NCBI RefSeq assembly: GCF_030466625.1
Contig: NZ_JADEVT010000002.1
Span: 186,001 to 250,000 of the forward strand
Origin: Nocardioides sp. ChNu-153
GTDB taxonomy: Bacteria > Actinomycetota > Actinomycetes > Propionibacteriales > Nocardioidaceae
Direction: 5' to 3'
DNA: 64,000 bases
Positions 1 through 8,104 of the stretch are shown one piece after another (the stretch's first letter is position 1; each line of letters opens with the position of its first letter). The notes below the pieces were generated by a model. It ran no database searches. It was not told where the DNA came from and worked only from the letters and a program-made list of their open reading frames with translations. The translations under genes and the position numbers were made by a program.

Positions 1-1107
<1,107 letters not shown>

Positions 1108-1135
1108 CCCGGCCGTCCCCCGAGAGGAACCACCC

Positions 1136-1756
1136 GTGAGAGACCTCCTCACCCTGCTGCGCCAGTCCCTGGCCGGGCTGCGCGTCCTGCTCGCCGCCAC
1201 GCTGCTCGTCGGCGTCGCCTACCCGCTCGCCGTCACCGGCATCGCCCAGGCCGTCTCCCCGTGGCGCGCGAACGGCTCGCTCGTCACCGCGGACGGGGAC
1301 CGCACCACCGACCCCGGCGAGGCCGTCGGCTCGGCCCTGCTGGGCCAGGGAGTCGACGACGCCGGGCTCTTCCAGCCCCGCCCCTCGGCGGCCGGTGACG
1401 GCTGGGACCCGCTGGCGACGGCCGGCTCCAACCTCGGCCCCGAGAGCCCGGAGCTGCTCGCGCTGGTCGAGGAGCGCCGTACCGAGGTCGCGGCCCGCGA
1501 GGGCGTCGACCCCGCCGACGTCCCCCCGGACGCGCTGACCGCGTCGGCCTCGGGCCTGGACCCGCACGTCTCGCAGGAGTACGCCGCGCTGCAGGTCCCG
1601 CGGGTCGCGGCCGCCCAGGGCCTGGCCGAGGACGAGGTGCGCGCGCTCGTCGCCGAGCACACGTCCGGTCGCACGCTCGGCGTCCTCGGCGAGCCGCACG
1701 TCGACGTGCTGGGGCTCAACATCGCGGTGCTCGGGGCCGCGGGCGAGGGCGACTAG
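1136..1756 (+). CDS. kdpC: Potassium-transporting ATPase subunit C
   Basis: KdpC is the small single-span subunit that stabilises the Kdp pump and aids ATP binding. The 206-residue product has one N-terminal membrane segment (about residues 14-38) followed by an extracytoplasmic domain. It carries typical KdpC phrases: SALLGQ, an FQPRPS stretch, SNLGPESPELL, DALTASASGLDPH and the C-terminal VLGLN. Start GTG 1136 has a GAGAGG ribosome binding site at 1122-1127. It lies directly downstream of kdpB in the usual order. Its stop codon TAG forms part of a probable -10 element for kdpD. Confidence 0.96.
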   Translation: MRDLLTLLRQSLAGLRVLLAATLLVGVAYPLAVTGIAQAVSPWRANGSLVTADGDRTTDPGEAVGSALLGQGVDDAGLFQPRPSAAGDGWDPLATAGSNLGPESPELLALVEERRTEVAAREGVDPADVPPDALTASASGLDPHVSQEYAALQVPRVAAAQGLAEDEVRALVAEHTSGRTLGVLGEPHVDVLGLNIAVLGAAGEGD

Positions 1757-1766
1757 ATTGGCGCGC
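1754..1766 (+). promoter_or_regulatory. Probable -10 element of a leaderless kdpDE promoter inside the kdpC stop
   Basis: TAGATT at 1754-1759 (its TAG is the kdpC stop) is followed by 7 bases and then ATG 1767. This spacing recurs at many genes of the window and would put the transcription start on the A of ATG. No convincing -35 hexamer is visible. It suggests that the sensor/regulator pair can be transcribed apart from the pump genes. Confidence 0.5.
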
Positions 1767-4337
1767 ATGACGCCGTCGGACCAGGGGAGGCGCGGTCGGC
1801 TGACCGTGTACCTCGGGGCCGCCCCGGGGGTGGGCAAGACCTACGCGATGCTCGGTGAGGCCCACCGCCGGGCGGCGCGGGGCACCGACGTCGTCGTCGG
1901 GTACGTCGAGACCCACGACCGCGTCCACACCGTCGGGCAGGTGGAGGGCCTGGAGGTCGTGCCGCGGCGCACCGTGACCTACCGCGGCGCCACCTTCACC
2001 GAGATGGACACCGAGGCGGTCATCGCCCGGCGCCCGGCGGTGGTGCTGGTCGACGAGCTCGCGCACACCAACGTGCCGGGCTCGCGCCACGAGAAGCGCG
2101 CGCAGGACGTGGAGGAGATCCGCGCGGCCGGCATCGACGTCATCACCACGGTCAACATCCAGCACCTGGAGTCGCTCAACGACGAGGTGGAGCGCATCAC
2201 GGGCGTCCGGCAGCGCGAGACGGTGCCCGACGAGGTGGTGCGCACCGCCGAGCAGATCCAGCTCGTCGACATGTCCCCGGACGCGCTGCGGCGCCGGATG
2301 GCCCACGGCAACATCTACCGGGCGGAGAACGTCGACGCGTCGCTCGCGTCGTACTTCCGGGTGGGCAACCTGACCGCGCTGCGGGAGCTGGCGCTGCTGT
2401 GGCTGGCCGACCGGGTGGACGCGGCGCTGGGGGACTACCGCCGCGCCCACCGCATCGCCGAGCCGTGGCCCGCCAAGGAGCGGATCGTCGTCGCCGTCAC
2501 CGGCGGACCCGAGAGCGAGACGCTGCTGCGCCGCGGCGCCCGCCTCGCGCAGCGGGCGGCGGGGGCGGAGCTGCTCGCGGTGCACGTCATCGCCACCGAC
2601 GGCCTGCGCGGCACCGACGAGCGCCGCCTGGCCCGGTCGCAGCAGCTCGTCGCCACCCTGGGCGGCACCTTCCACGCCGTGGCCGCCGACGACGTGCCCG
2701 CCGCGGTGGTCGACTTCGCGACGGGCGTCAACGCGACGATGGTCGTGGTCGGCGTCTCGCGCCACGGCCGGGTACGCCGGCTCTTCGCCGGCACGACCGG
2801 TGACCGCATCGCCTCGCTCGCCGGCGCGATCGACGTGCACCTCGTGACCCACGACCACGTGGCGCGGCTGACGCGCACCCGCTCGACGCTGAGCCCCCTG
2901 AGCCCGCTGCGGCAGGGGATCGGGTGGGCCCTGGCCGTGCTGCTCCCGGTGGCGCTCGGGGCGGCGCTGCACGAGGTGGCTGCCACCGACGACCTGCCGC
3001 TGGCGACCCTCCTGCTGCTCGCCGCGACCGTGCTGGTGGCGCTCGTCGGCGGGCTGATGCCGGCGCTGCTGGCGGCGCTGGTGGCGTTCGTGACGCTCAA
3101 CGTCTGGTTCACGCCGCCCTTCGACAGCCTCACCATCGCCGAGCCGCGCAACGCGGTGACGCTGGCGGTGTTCCTCGCCGTGGCGGCGGCCGTCGCGACG
3201 GTCGTCGACCGGGCCTCGCGACGGGCCGCGGAGTCGGTGCGGACCCGCACGGAGGCCGCGACCATGGGGGCGCTGTCGCGCTCGGTGCTGACCGGGCAGG
3301 ACACCGCGGAGGCCATCGTCGCCAAGGTGCGGGAGGTGTTCGGGCAGGACGCCGTCGCCCTGCTGGAGCGCTCGGGCGCCGGGTGGGCGACGGTCGCGCG
3401 CTCCGGCGAGGGCGACGCGGGGTCGCCCGAGGCCGGCCGCACGCGCGCCGAGGTCGACGCCGACCACGTGCTCGTGCTCTGCGGCGAGCCCCTGCGGGCC
3501 AGCGACCGGCGGGTGCTCGAGGCGTTCGCCGTGCAGACGAGCCTGGTGCTGGAGTACCGCCGCCTGCGCGCCCGCGAGGAGCGCGCCGCCGCCCTCGAGA
3601 GCGCCGAGTCGACGACGACCGCGATCCTGCGGGCCGTCTCGCACGACCTCCGCACCCCGCTCGCCACGATGCGCGCCAGCGTCGACGGGCTGCTGGTCGG
3701 CGGGCTCGACGCCGAGGACCGGGCCGCGCTCGTCGAGTCGGTCGACGACGCGACCGACCAGCTGGAGCGTCTCATCAACAACCTGCTCGACCTGTCCCGG
3801 TTGCAGACCGGCGTGCTGCGCCCGGTGCTGCGCGACCTCAGCCTCGTCGAGGTGCTGCCGCTGGCGGTGGCGGGGCACCCGCCGGGCGCGGTGCGGCTGG
3901 AGCTGGACGAGGCGACGCCGCTGGTGCGCACCGATCCCGGGCTCGTCGAGCGCGTGGTGGCGAACGTGCTGGGCAACGCCGTGCGCGTCTCGCGCGGCGC
4001 CCCGGTGCGGGTGCTCGTGCACGCCGGCCCGACCAACGTCGACGTGCTCGTCGTCGACCAGGGGCCTGGCGTGCCCGCCGCCGAGCGGGAGCGCATGTTC
4101 GAGCCGTTCCAGCGGCTCTCCGACACCGGTGGTGGCGGCCTCGGGCTCGGCCTCGCCGTCGCCCGCGGGCTGACCGAGGCCGTCGGCGGGGCGCTGTCCG
4201 CCGAGGACACGCCCGGCGGGGGACTGACCCTCGTGCTGACCCTGCCGCGCGCCGTACCGGGCGGTGCGGAGGCGGGTGCGGAGGCGGAGGCGGGCGCCGG
4301 TCTTGCGTCCCCGACGGCGGCCGAGGTCGCGCGGTGA
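1767..4337 (+). CDS. kdpD: Osmosensitive K+ channel histidine kinase KdpD
   Basis: KdpD is the membrane sensor kinase that activates kdp expression through KdpE when potassium is limiting. Domains in order are: KdpD N-terminal domain with Walker A GAAPGVGKT at residues 17-25; a universal-stress-protein-like domain (about 230-350); four membrane segments of the DUF4118 type (about 380-490); a GAF-like region; a HisKA box SHDLRTPL with His626; and a HATPase with DQGPGVP and a GLGLGLAVARGL stretch. It is near full family length (856 residues). ATG 1767 is preferred because a -10-like TAGATT lies 7 bases upstream. An in-frame TTG at 1758 with GAGG before it is the alternative. It overlaps kdpE by 4 bases. 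Confidence 0.96.
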   Translation: MTPSDQGRRGRLTVYLGAAPGVGKTYAMLGEAHRRAARGTDVVVGYVETHDRVHTVGQVEGLEVVPRRTVTYRGATFTEMDTEAVIARRPAVVLVDELAHTNVPGSRHEKRAQDVEEIRAAGIDVITTVNIQHLESLNDEVERITGVRQRETVPDEVVRTAEQIQLVDMSPDALRRRMAHGNIYRAENVDASLASYFRVGNLTALRELALLWLADRVDAALGDYRRAHRIAEPWPAKERIVVAVTGGPESETLLRRGARLAQRAAGAELLAVHVIATDGLRGTDERRLARSQQLVATLGGTFHAVAADDVPAAVVDFATGVNATMVVVGVSRHGRVRRLFAGTTGDRIASLAGAIDVHLVTHDHVARLTRTRSTLSPLSPLRQGIGWALAVLLPVALGAALHEVAATDDLPLATLLLLAATVLVALVGGLMPALLAALVAFVTLNVWFTPPFDSLTIAEPRNAVTLAVFLAVAAAVATVVDRASRRAAESVRTRTEAATMGALSRSVLTGQDTAEAIVAKVREVFGQDAVALLERSGAGWATVARSGEGDAGSPEAGRTRAEVDADHVLVLCGEPLRASDRRVLEAFAVQTSLVLEYRRLRAREERAAALESAESTTTAILRAVSHDLRTPLATMRASVDGLLVGGLDAEDRAALVESVDDATDQLERLINNLLDLSRLQTGVLRPVLRDLSLVEVLPLAVAGHPPGAVRLELDEATPLVRTDPGLVERVVANVLGNAVRVSRGAPVRVLVHAGPTNVDVLVVDQGPGVPAAERERMFEPFQRLSDTGGGGLGLGLAVARGLTEAVGGALSAEDTPGGGLTLVLTLPRAVPGGAEAGAEAEAGAGLASPTAAEVAR

Positions 4338-5017
4338 GCCCGAGGGTGCTGGTCGTCGACGACGAGCCGGCCCTCGCGCGGGCGCTGGCGATCAACCTGC
4401 GGGCGCACGGCTGGGAGGTCGTGACCGCCGCGGACGGGCGCGGGGCGCTCGAGGCCGCGGCCTCGACCCGGCTGGACGTCGTGCTGCTCGACCTCGGCCT
4501 GCCCGACATGGACGGCACGGAGGTGCTGGCCGGCCTGCGCGGCTGGACGAGCGTGCCCGTGGTCGTGCTCTCCGCGCGCCAGCACGGCGAGGACAAGGTC
4601 GAGGCCCTCGACCTCGGGGCCGACGACTACGTGACGAAGCCCTTCGCGATGAACGAGCTGATGGCGCGCCTGCGCGCGGCCGTACGGCGCGGCGCCACCG
4701 CCGCCCCCTCCGTCGACCCCGTCGTGGAGGTCGGTGACCTGATGATCGACCTGGCCCGCAAGAAGGTCGCCCGGGGAGGTGTGGACGTGCGGCTCACCCC
4801 CACGGAGTGGGGGTTCCTCGAGCTGCTGGCGCGCAACGTCGGCCGGCTCGTGACCCGCGAGCAGGTGCTGCGCGAGGTGTGGGGCCCGGGCTACGAGCAC
4901 GAGATGCACTACCTGCGCGTCTACGCCGCCCAGCTGCGCGGCAAGCTCGAGGCCGACCCGGCCCACCCCCGCCACCTCGTCACCTCCGCCGGGCTCGGGT
5001 ACACGCTCGAGCCGTAG
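4334..5017 (+). CDS. kdpE: Response regulator KdpE (OmpR family)
   Basis: This is the DNA-binding partner of KdpD and the expected activator of the kdp pump genes. The 227-residue product has a receiver domain with acidic residues in VLVVDDEP, phospho-acceptor Asp53 in VVLLDLGLPDMDG and the lysine of DYVTKPF. A winged-helix C-terminal domain follows (LTPTEWGFLELL, then a YLRVYAAQLRGKL stretch). GTG 4334 overlaps the kdpD stop in GTGA, so translation is probably coupled. It is the last gene of the kdp block; 23 bases later the repeat cluster begins. Confidence 0.96.
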   Translation: MSPRVLVVDDEPALARALAINLRAHGWEVVTAADGRGALEAAASTRLDVVLLDLGLPDMDGTEVLAGLRGWTSVPVVVLSARQHGEDKVEALDLGADDYVTKPFAMNELMARLRAAVRRGATAAPSVDPVVEVGDLMIDLARKKVARGGVDVRLTPTEWGFLELLARNVGRLVTREQVLREVWGPGYEHEMHYLRVYAAQLRGKLEADPAHPRHLVTSAGLGYTLEP

Positions 5018-5040
5018 GCCCGGCGGCCGCCTGGCCCGCG

Positions 5041-5245
5041 CGGTGCCCCGTCCGGTGGTTGAGGTGGCCGCCCCGGCGGCCCTCGAAACCAGGTCGGGCA
5101 TGCCGGTGGCCCCGTCCGGTGGTTGAGGTGTGGCCGCCCCGGCGGCGCTCGAAACCAGGTCGGGCATGCCGGTGGCCCCGTCCCGTGGTTGAGGTGGCCG
5201 CCCTGGCGGCGCTCGAAACCACGCCTGGACATGCCGGTGGCCCCG
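5041..5245 (+). repeat. Three-copy palindromic repeat cluster, left flank of the HNH gene
   Basis: Three near-identical units start at 5057, 5121 and 5187 (64-66 base period). The core runs ggttgagg, then the inverted pair ggccgcc/ggcggcc, then ctcgaaacc. The outer arms are also complementary except for two extra bases, so each unit can fold into one imperfect hairpin. The about 30-base spacers (containing gggcatgccggtggcc) are also conserved. The same element recurs in reverse orientation at 6932-7124. This fills the gap between kdpE and the HNH gene; 5246-5292 shows nothing clear. Confidence 0.9.
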
Positions 5246-5292
5246 CCACGGTGGTGCTCGGTGGCGGGGTCGGCGGTGCGCTGCTGCCTGGC

Positions 5293-6816
5293 TCAGTCGA
5301 ACGGCGTCGTGCCGGTGGAGTCGACGGCGTAGCGGAGCCCGTGCGGGCTGGTCCAGATGTAGGTGCCGAGTGGATCGCGGTAGTAGTGCCATCGCCGGTC
5401 AGGCGGCGGGTGCACGTCGGGTGGGTCGCTGCTGGGTGGACCGAAGTCGAGTGGGCTGGCCCCGGTCGGGGAGGGGTGTGTCTTGATCCGGTGTTCGCCC
5501 CGACACAGTGGCGCCAGGTTGCTGGTCGAGGTCTGCCCGGCGCCGGGTGCTGCTTCTCGCCGGTAGGCCTCGGTGTGGTCGAGGTCGAGGTCTCGTGCTG
5601 GTCGTCCGCAGTAGGGGAACGCGCAGGTGGGTCGGTCGAGCCGGACCCTCTCGGCGATGCGGTCGGGGATCTCGTAGGCGTCGACGGCGACGTGCTCGGC
5701 GAGGTCGATGACGGGCATGACGGTGACCTTGGTGCCGGGCGTGCGGCACCAGTCGCGGACCTGGTCGGCGGTGACGAGGCCGCGGGTGTTCTCGAGGCGG
5801 GCCAGGTCGATTCCGACGCTGCCGGTGGCGGGGTCGATGCTGGGTCCTGCGTCCATTCCGTCGCCGCTGCGGTGCGAGGCAGTCGCGGCGTCGCTGAGGT
5901 GGACGTAGAGCACGACCTGCCGCGCAGGTGTCCGGGTCGAGCCGACCGGCGTGTCCCGGTCTGGGTCGGCGCCGTCCAGGTCGAGCGCGGTCTGTCGCCG
6001 GGCGAGCTCGCCCACCGCCATGGAGCGGCGGACGTCGAGGTCGGCGTCCCATCCGGCGGCGGCGAGGTCGGCCGCCACTCGCTGCACGGCGTTGTTCAGG
6101 TCGAGGGCGTCGGCGACGTCGAGGGATCCGTGCACGGCGACAACTCCGGTCCACGGCGACGCGCTGTCGGCGGGGGTCGTCTCGATCGCGAAGTACCGAC
6201 CCGCGTCGGCGTCCGCCCGGTCCAGCTCGGCGTTCTCGGGGTCGAACCGGGCTACCGCTTCGGCGACGAGGCGCTCGACGGTCGGCATCGTGGCGCGGTG
6301 CGCGAGGGGGGCGAGGTTGCGGTCGACGAAGTCCGCGGCCTCGGGGGTGAGGGTGCGGGTGAGGGCGGCGATCTTCCTCGCGCGCCACACTGGCAGCGCC
6401 TGCTTCTGCGTCAGGGGGTCGGCCCCGGCGAGGACACGGTCCCAGAGGCGGGGGAGGCGGTGGCGCAGCTCGATCGCGTCACCGACGAGCGGTCGGCCGG
6501 AGGCGACGGAGCGGCCGAGGGCTGCGGAGATCTCGTACAAGCAGAACTCTGAGACCAGCGGCGCGCCCGGACCGCCGAGCTCGAGGAACCGATCCCCGCC
6601 GGGGACCGAGGTGGGGTCTTCCGACCAGAGCCCGAGCGGGCCGATCGGGTCGCCCACGGTGCCGTCGGTGTGGGCGTCGGCCCAGTCCGCGACCGCGACG
6701 AACGCCGCCACCTCCGCCGCGCGCTGAGCCGCTGCAGCGGCTCGGGCGGCTGCGAGCAGCGCCGTCGAGTCGATGGCCGGAGGGGCCTCGACGACGGCGG
6801 TGCTCGGGTGGTTCAT
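5293..6816 (-). CDS. DUF222 / HNH endonuclease domain protein (13E12 type)
   Basis: The 507-residue protein has an N-terminal helical DUF222 region (about 1-330) and a C-terminal HNH nuclease motif. That motif shows two CxxC-like cysteines (CAFPYCGRPA), then DLDHT, then SNLAPLCRGEHRIKTH. Such proteins are common in many copies in actinobacteria (13E12 family of mycobacteria); their function is not established. ATG 6816 is chosen because TAGCGT at 6824-6829 lies 7 bases upstream, giving a leaderless start; an in-frame GTG at 6840 would add 8 residues. Codon use looks slightly less GC-biased than its neighbours (by eye). Both sides carry the same palindromic repeat in inverted orientation, which suggests a linked mobile or repeat-acting unit. 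Confidence 0.88.
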   Translation of the reverse strand: MNHPSTAVVEAPPAIDSTALLAAARAAAAAQRAAEVAAFVAVADWADAHTDGTVGDPIGPLGLWSEDPTSVPGGDRFLELGGPGAPLVSEFCLYEISAALGRSVASGRPLVGDAIELRHRLPRLWDRVLAGADPLTQKQALPVWRARKIAALTRTLTPEAADFVDRNLAPLAHRATMPTVERLVAEAVARFDPENAELDRADADAGRYFAIETTPADSASPWTGVVAVHGSLDVADALDLNNAVQRVAADLAAAGWDADLDVRRSMAVGELARRQTALDLDGADPDRDTPVGSTRTPARQVVLYVHLSDAATASHRSGDGMDAGPSIDPATGSVGIDLARLENTRGLVTADQVRDWCRTPGTKVTVMPVIDLAEHVAVDAYEIPDRIAERVRLDRPTCAFPYCGRPARDLDLDHTEAYRREAAPGAGQTSTSNLAPLCRGEHRIKTHPSPTGASPLDFGPPSSDPPDVHPPPDRRWHYYRDPLGTYIWTSPHGLRYAVDSTGTTPFD

Positions 6817-6931
6817 ACGGACAACGCTAGGGGCGACCACCGACAGTTCCGGGTCCGAGAGCGGGGGCTGGGGAAAGAAGATCTAGGAGTCTGAGCGTCG
6901 CCAGAGCCCCTCGGCCGGCGACCGTTCTCGA

Positions 6932-7124
6932 GGTGGTTTCGAGGGCCGCTGGGGCGGCCGCCTCAACCACCGGTTCGGCCGCTGGGGCGGCCACCTCAAC
7001 CACCGGGTCGAGCGCGGCCGCCACAACCACCGGGAAGGGCACAGCCGCGTCGAACCCCGTGGTTTCGAGGGCCGCTGGGGCGGCCACCTCAACCACCGAC
7101 CGGAGCCACCTCGACCACCGGACC
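6932..7124 (-). repeat. Palindromic repeat cluster, right flank of the HNH gene (inverted copy)
   Basis: Two full units (6935-6968 and 7061-7094) read ggtttcgagg, gccgc, gcggcc, cctcaacc, which is the reverse complement of the left-flank unit. Between and beyond them lie a unit lacking its left arm (6972-7001) and two degenerate remnants (7007-7028 and 7102-7119). The outermost remnant, read on the minus strand, starts gtccggtggtcgaggtgg and matches the outermost left unit (gtccggtggttgaggtgg). No protein is likely here although a frame is open by chance. 6841-6931 and 7125-7156 show no other feature. Confidence 0.88.
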
Positions 7125-7156
7125 GAGGACCGCCCCCGACCCCGGACCGCCCCCCG

Positions 7157-8044
7157 TCACCCGCCGACGCGGTCGCCGCCGGCGTACACGGTGAGGCGAT
7201 CGCCGCGGGAGAACCCCACGACGGTCAGGCCGGTGCGCTGGGCGAGCTCGACGGCGAGCGACGAGGGCGCGCCGACGGCGGCGAGGACGGGGATGCCGGC
7301 CATGACCGCCTTCTGCGCCAGCTCGAAGGACGCCCGTCCGCTCACCTGCAGCACGGTGCCGCGGAGGGGGAGGCGCTGCTCGCGGTGCGCCCAGCCGACC
7401 ACCTTGTCGACGGCGTTGTGGCGTCCGACGTCCTCCCGCACGACGAGCCGGTCGCCGGCGGCGGTGAACAGGCCGGCGGCGTGCACCCCGCCGGTGCGCT
7501 CGAAGTCGCCCTGCTGCTCCCGCAGGCCGTCGGGCAGGGCGGCCAGCACGGACGCGTCGACGACGGTGGGGTCGTCGCCCAGGTCGTGGCTCGAGGTGGT
7601 GGCGACCGCGTCGATCGACTCCAGCCCGCAGACGCCGCAGGCGCTGGTGCCCTCCACCCGCCGCCCGCGGGTCGCGGCGACGGCGGCCGCGACGGGGGAC
7701 ACGGCGGCGTCCACCACGTTGTAGGTCTGCAGCCCGTCGGGGCCCACGCCCGCGCAGTAGCGCAGCTCCACCAGGTCGGTCGGCGCGCGCAGCACGCCGT
7801 CGCCGACCAGGAACCCGGCGACGAGGTCGAAGTCGTCGCCGGGGGTGCGCATGGTGACGGCGTACGGCGCGCCCGCGACGCGCACCTCCAGCGGTTCCTC
7901 GACCGCCAGGTGCTCCTCGCGGGTACGGCGGGCCAGCACGGCCGTACCTCCCGGCCCGCCCGAGCCGCCCGGCGCTCCCGGCCCGGTCGCCTCGGGCAGG
8001 CGCAGCACGGTGGCGCGCACGCGTCGTACCCGCTTGCCGGCCAC
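7157..8044 (-). CDS. fdhD: Formate dehydrogenase accessory sulfurtransferase FdhD
   Basis: FdhD carries sulfur from a cysteine desulfurase to the molybdenum cofactor of formate dehydrogenases. The 295-residue product shows the sulfur-carrying CGVCG motif (Cys136 and Cys139), the N-terminal EEPLEVRVAG phrase, and DDFDLVAGFLVGDGVL. The C-terminal part has VREDVGRHNAVDKVVG and GRASFELAQKA. Start GTG 8044 has a GAAGGGGG-like site upstream. It is transcribed away from the molybdopterin oxidoreductase next door, its expected client, with 60 bases between them. Confidence 0.95.
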   Translation of the reverse strand: MAGKRVRRVRATVLRLPEATGPGAPGGSGGPGGTAVLARRTREEHLAVEEPLEVRVAGAPYAVTMRTPGDDFDLVAGFLVGDGVLRAPTDLVELRYCAGVGPDGLQTYNVVDAAVSPVAAAVAATRGRRVEGTSACGVCGLESIDAVATTSSHDLGDDPTVVDASVLAALPDGLREQQGDFERTGGVHAAGLFTAAGDRLVVREDVGRHNAVDKVVGWAHREQRLPLRGTVLQVSGRASFELAQKAVMAGIPVLAAVGAPSSLAVELAQRTGLTVVGFSRGDRLTVYAGGDRVGG

Positions 8045-8104
8045 GCAGGGCCCCCTTCACGAGGAGTAGGTTGGCCGCCAGCCTAGCCAGCAGGGGAGGA
8101 CGTC
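8045..8104. promoter_or_regulatory. Divergent promoter region between fdhD and the molybdopterin oxidoreductase
   Basis: Plus-strand TAGGTT at 8067-8072 is a -10 candidate for the oxidoreductase, followed by AGGGGAGGA at 8092-8100. Minus-strand TAGGCT at 8080-8085 is a -10 candidate for fdhD. The two candidates overlap head to head, so the genes may share control. No clear operator palindrome is seen. Confidence 0.4.

Noticed and set aside
5041..5245. CRISPR array
   Set aside because: The spacers are nearly identical to each other, the unit is palindromic along its whole length, and no cas gene is near. It is a block-duplicated palindromic repeat.
2435..5392. Long minus-strand open frame across kdpDE (about 985 codons), and a similar one at 1716-4022
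   Set aside because: Such frames are shadows of GC-rich coding sequence. The plus-strand KdpD and KdpE show complete family motifs, while the minus products are Arg/Ser/His-rich with no domain.
6883..7096. Small proteins in the right repeat cluster
   Set aside because: They are translations of the palindromic repeat (repeating WPPQRPSKP-like units) with no start signal.
5293..7156. Insertion sequence or prophage around the HNH gene
   Set aside because: No transposase, integrase or target-site duplication was found; only the nuclease gene and the repeats are present.
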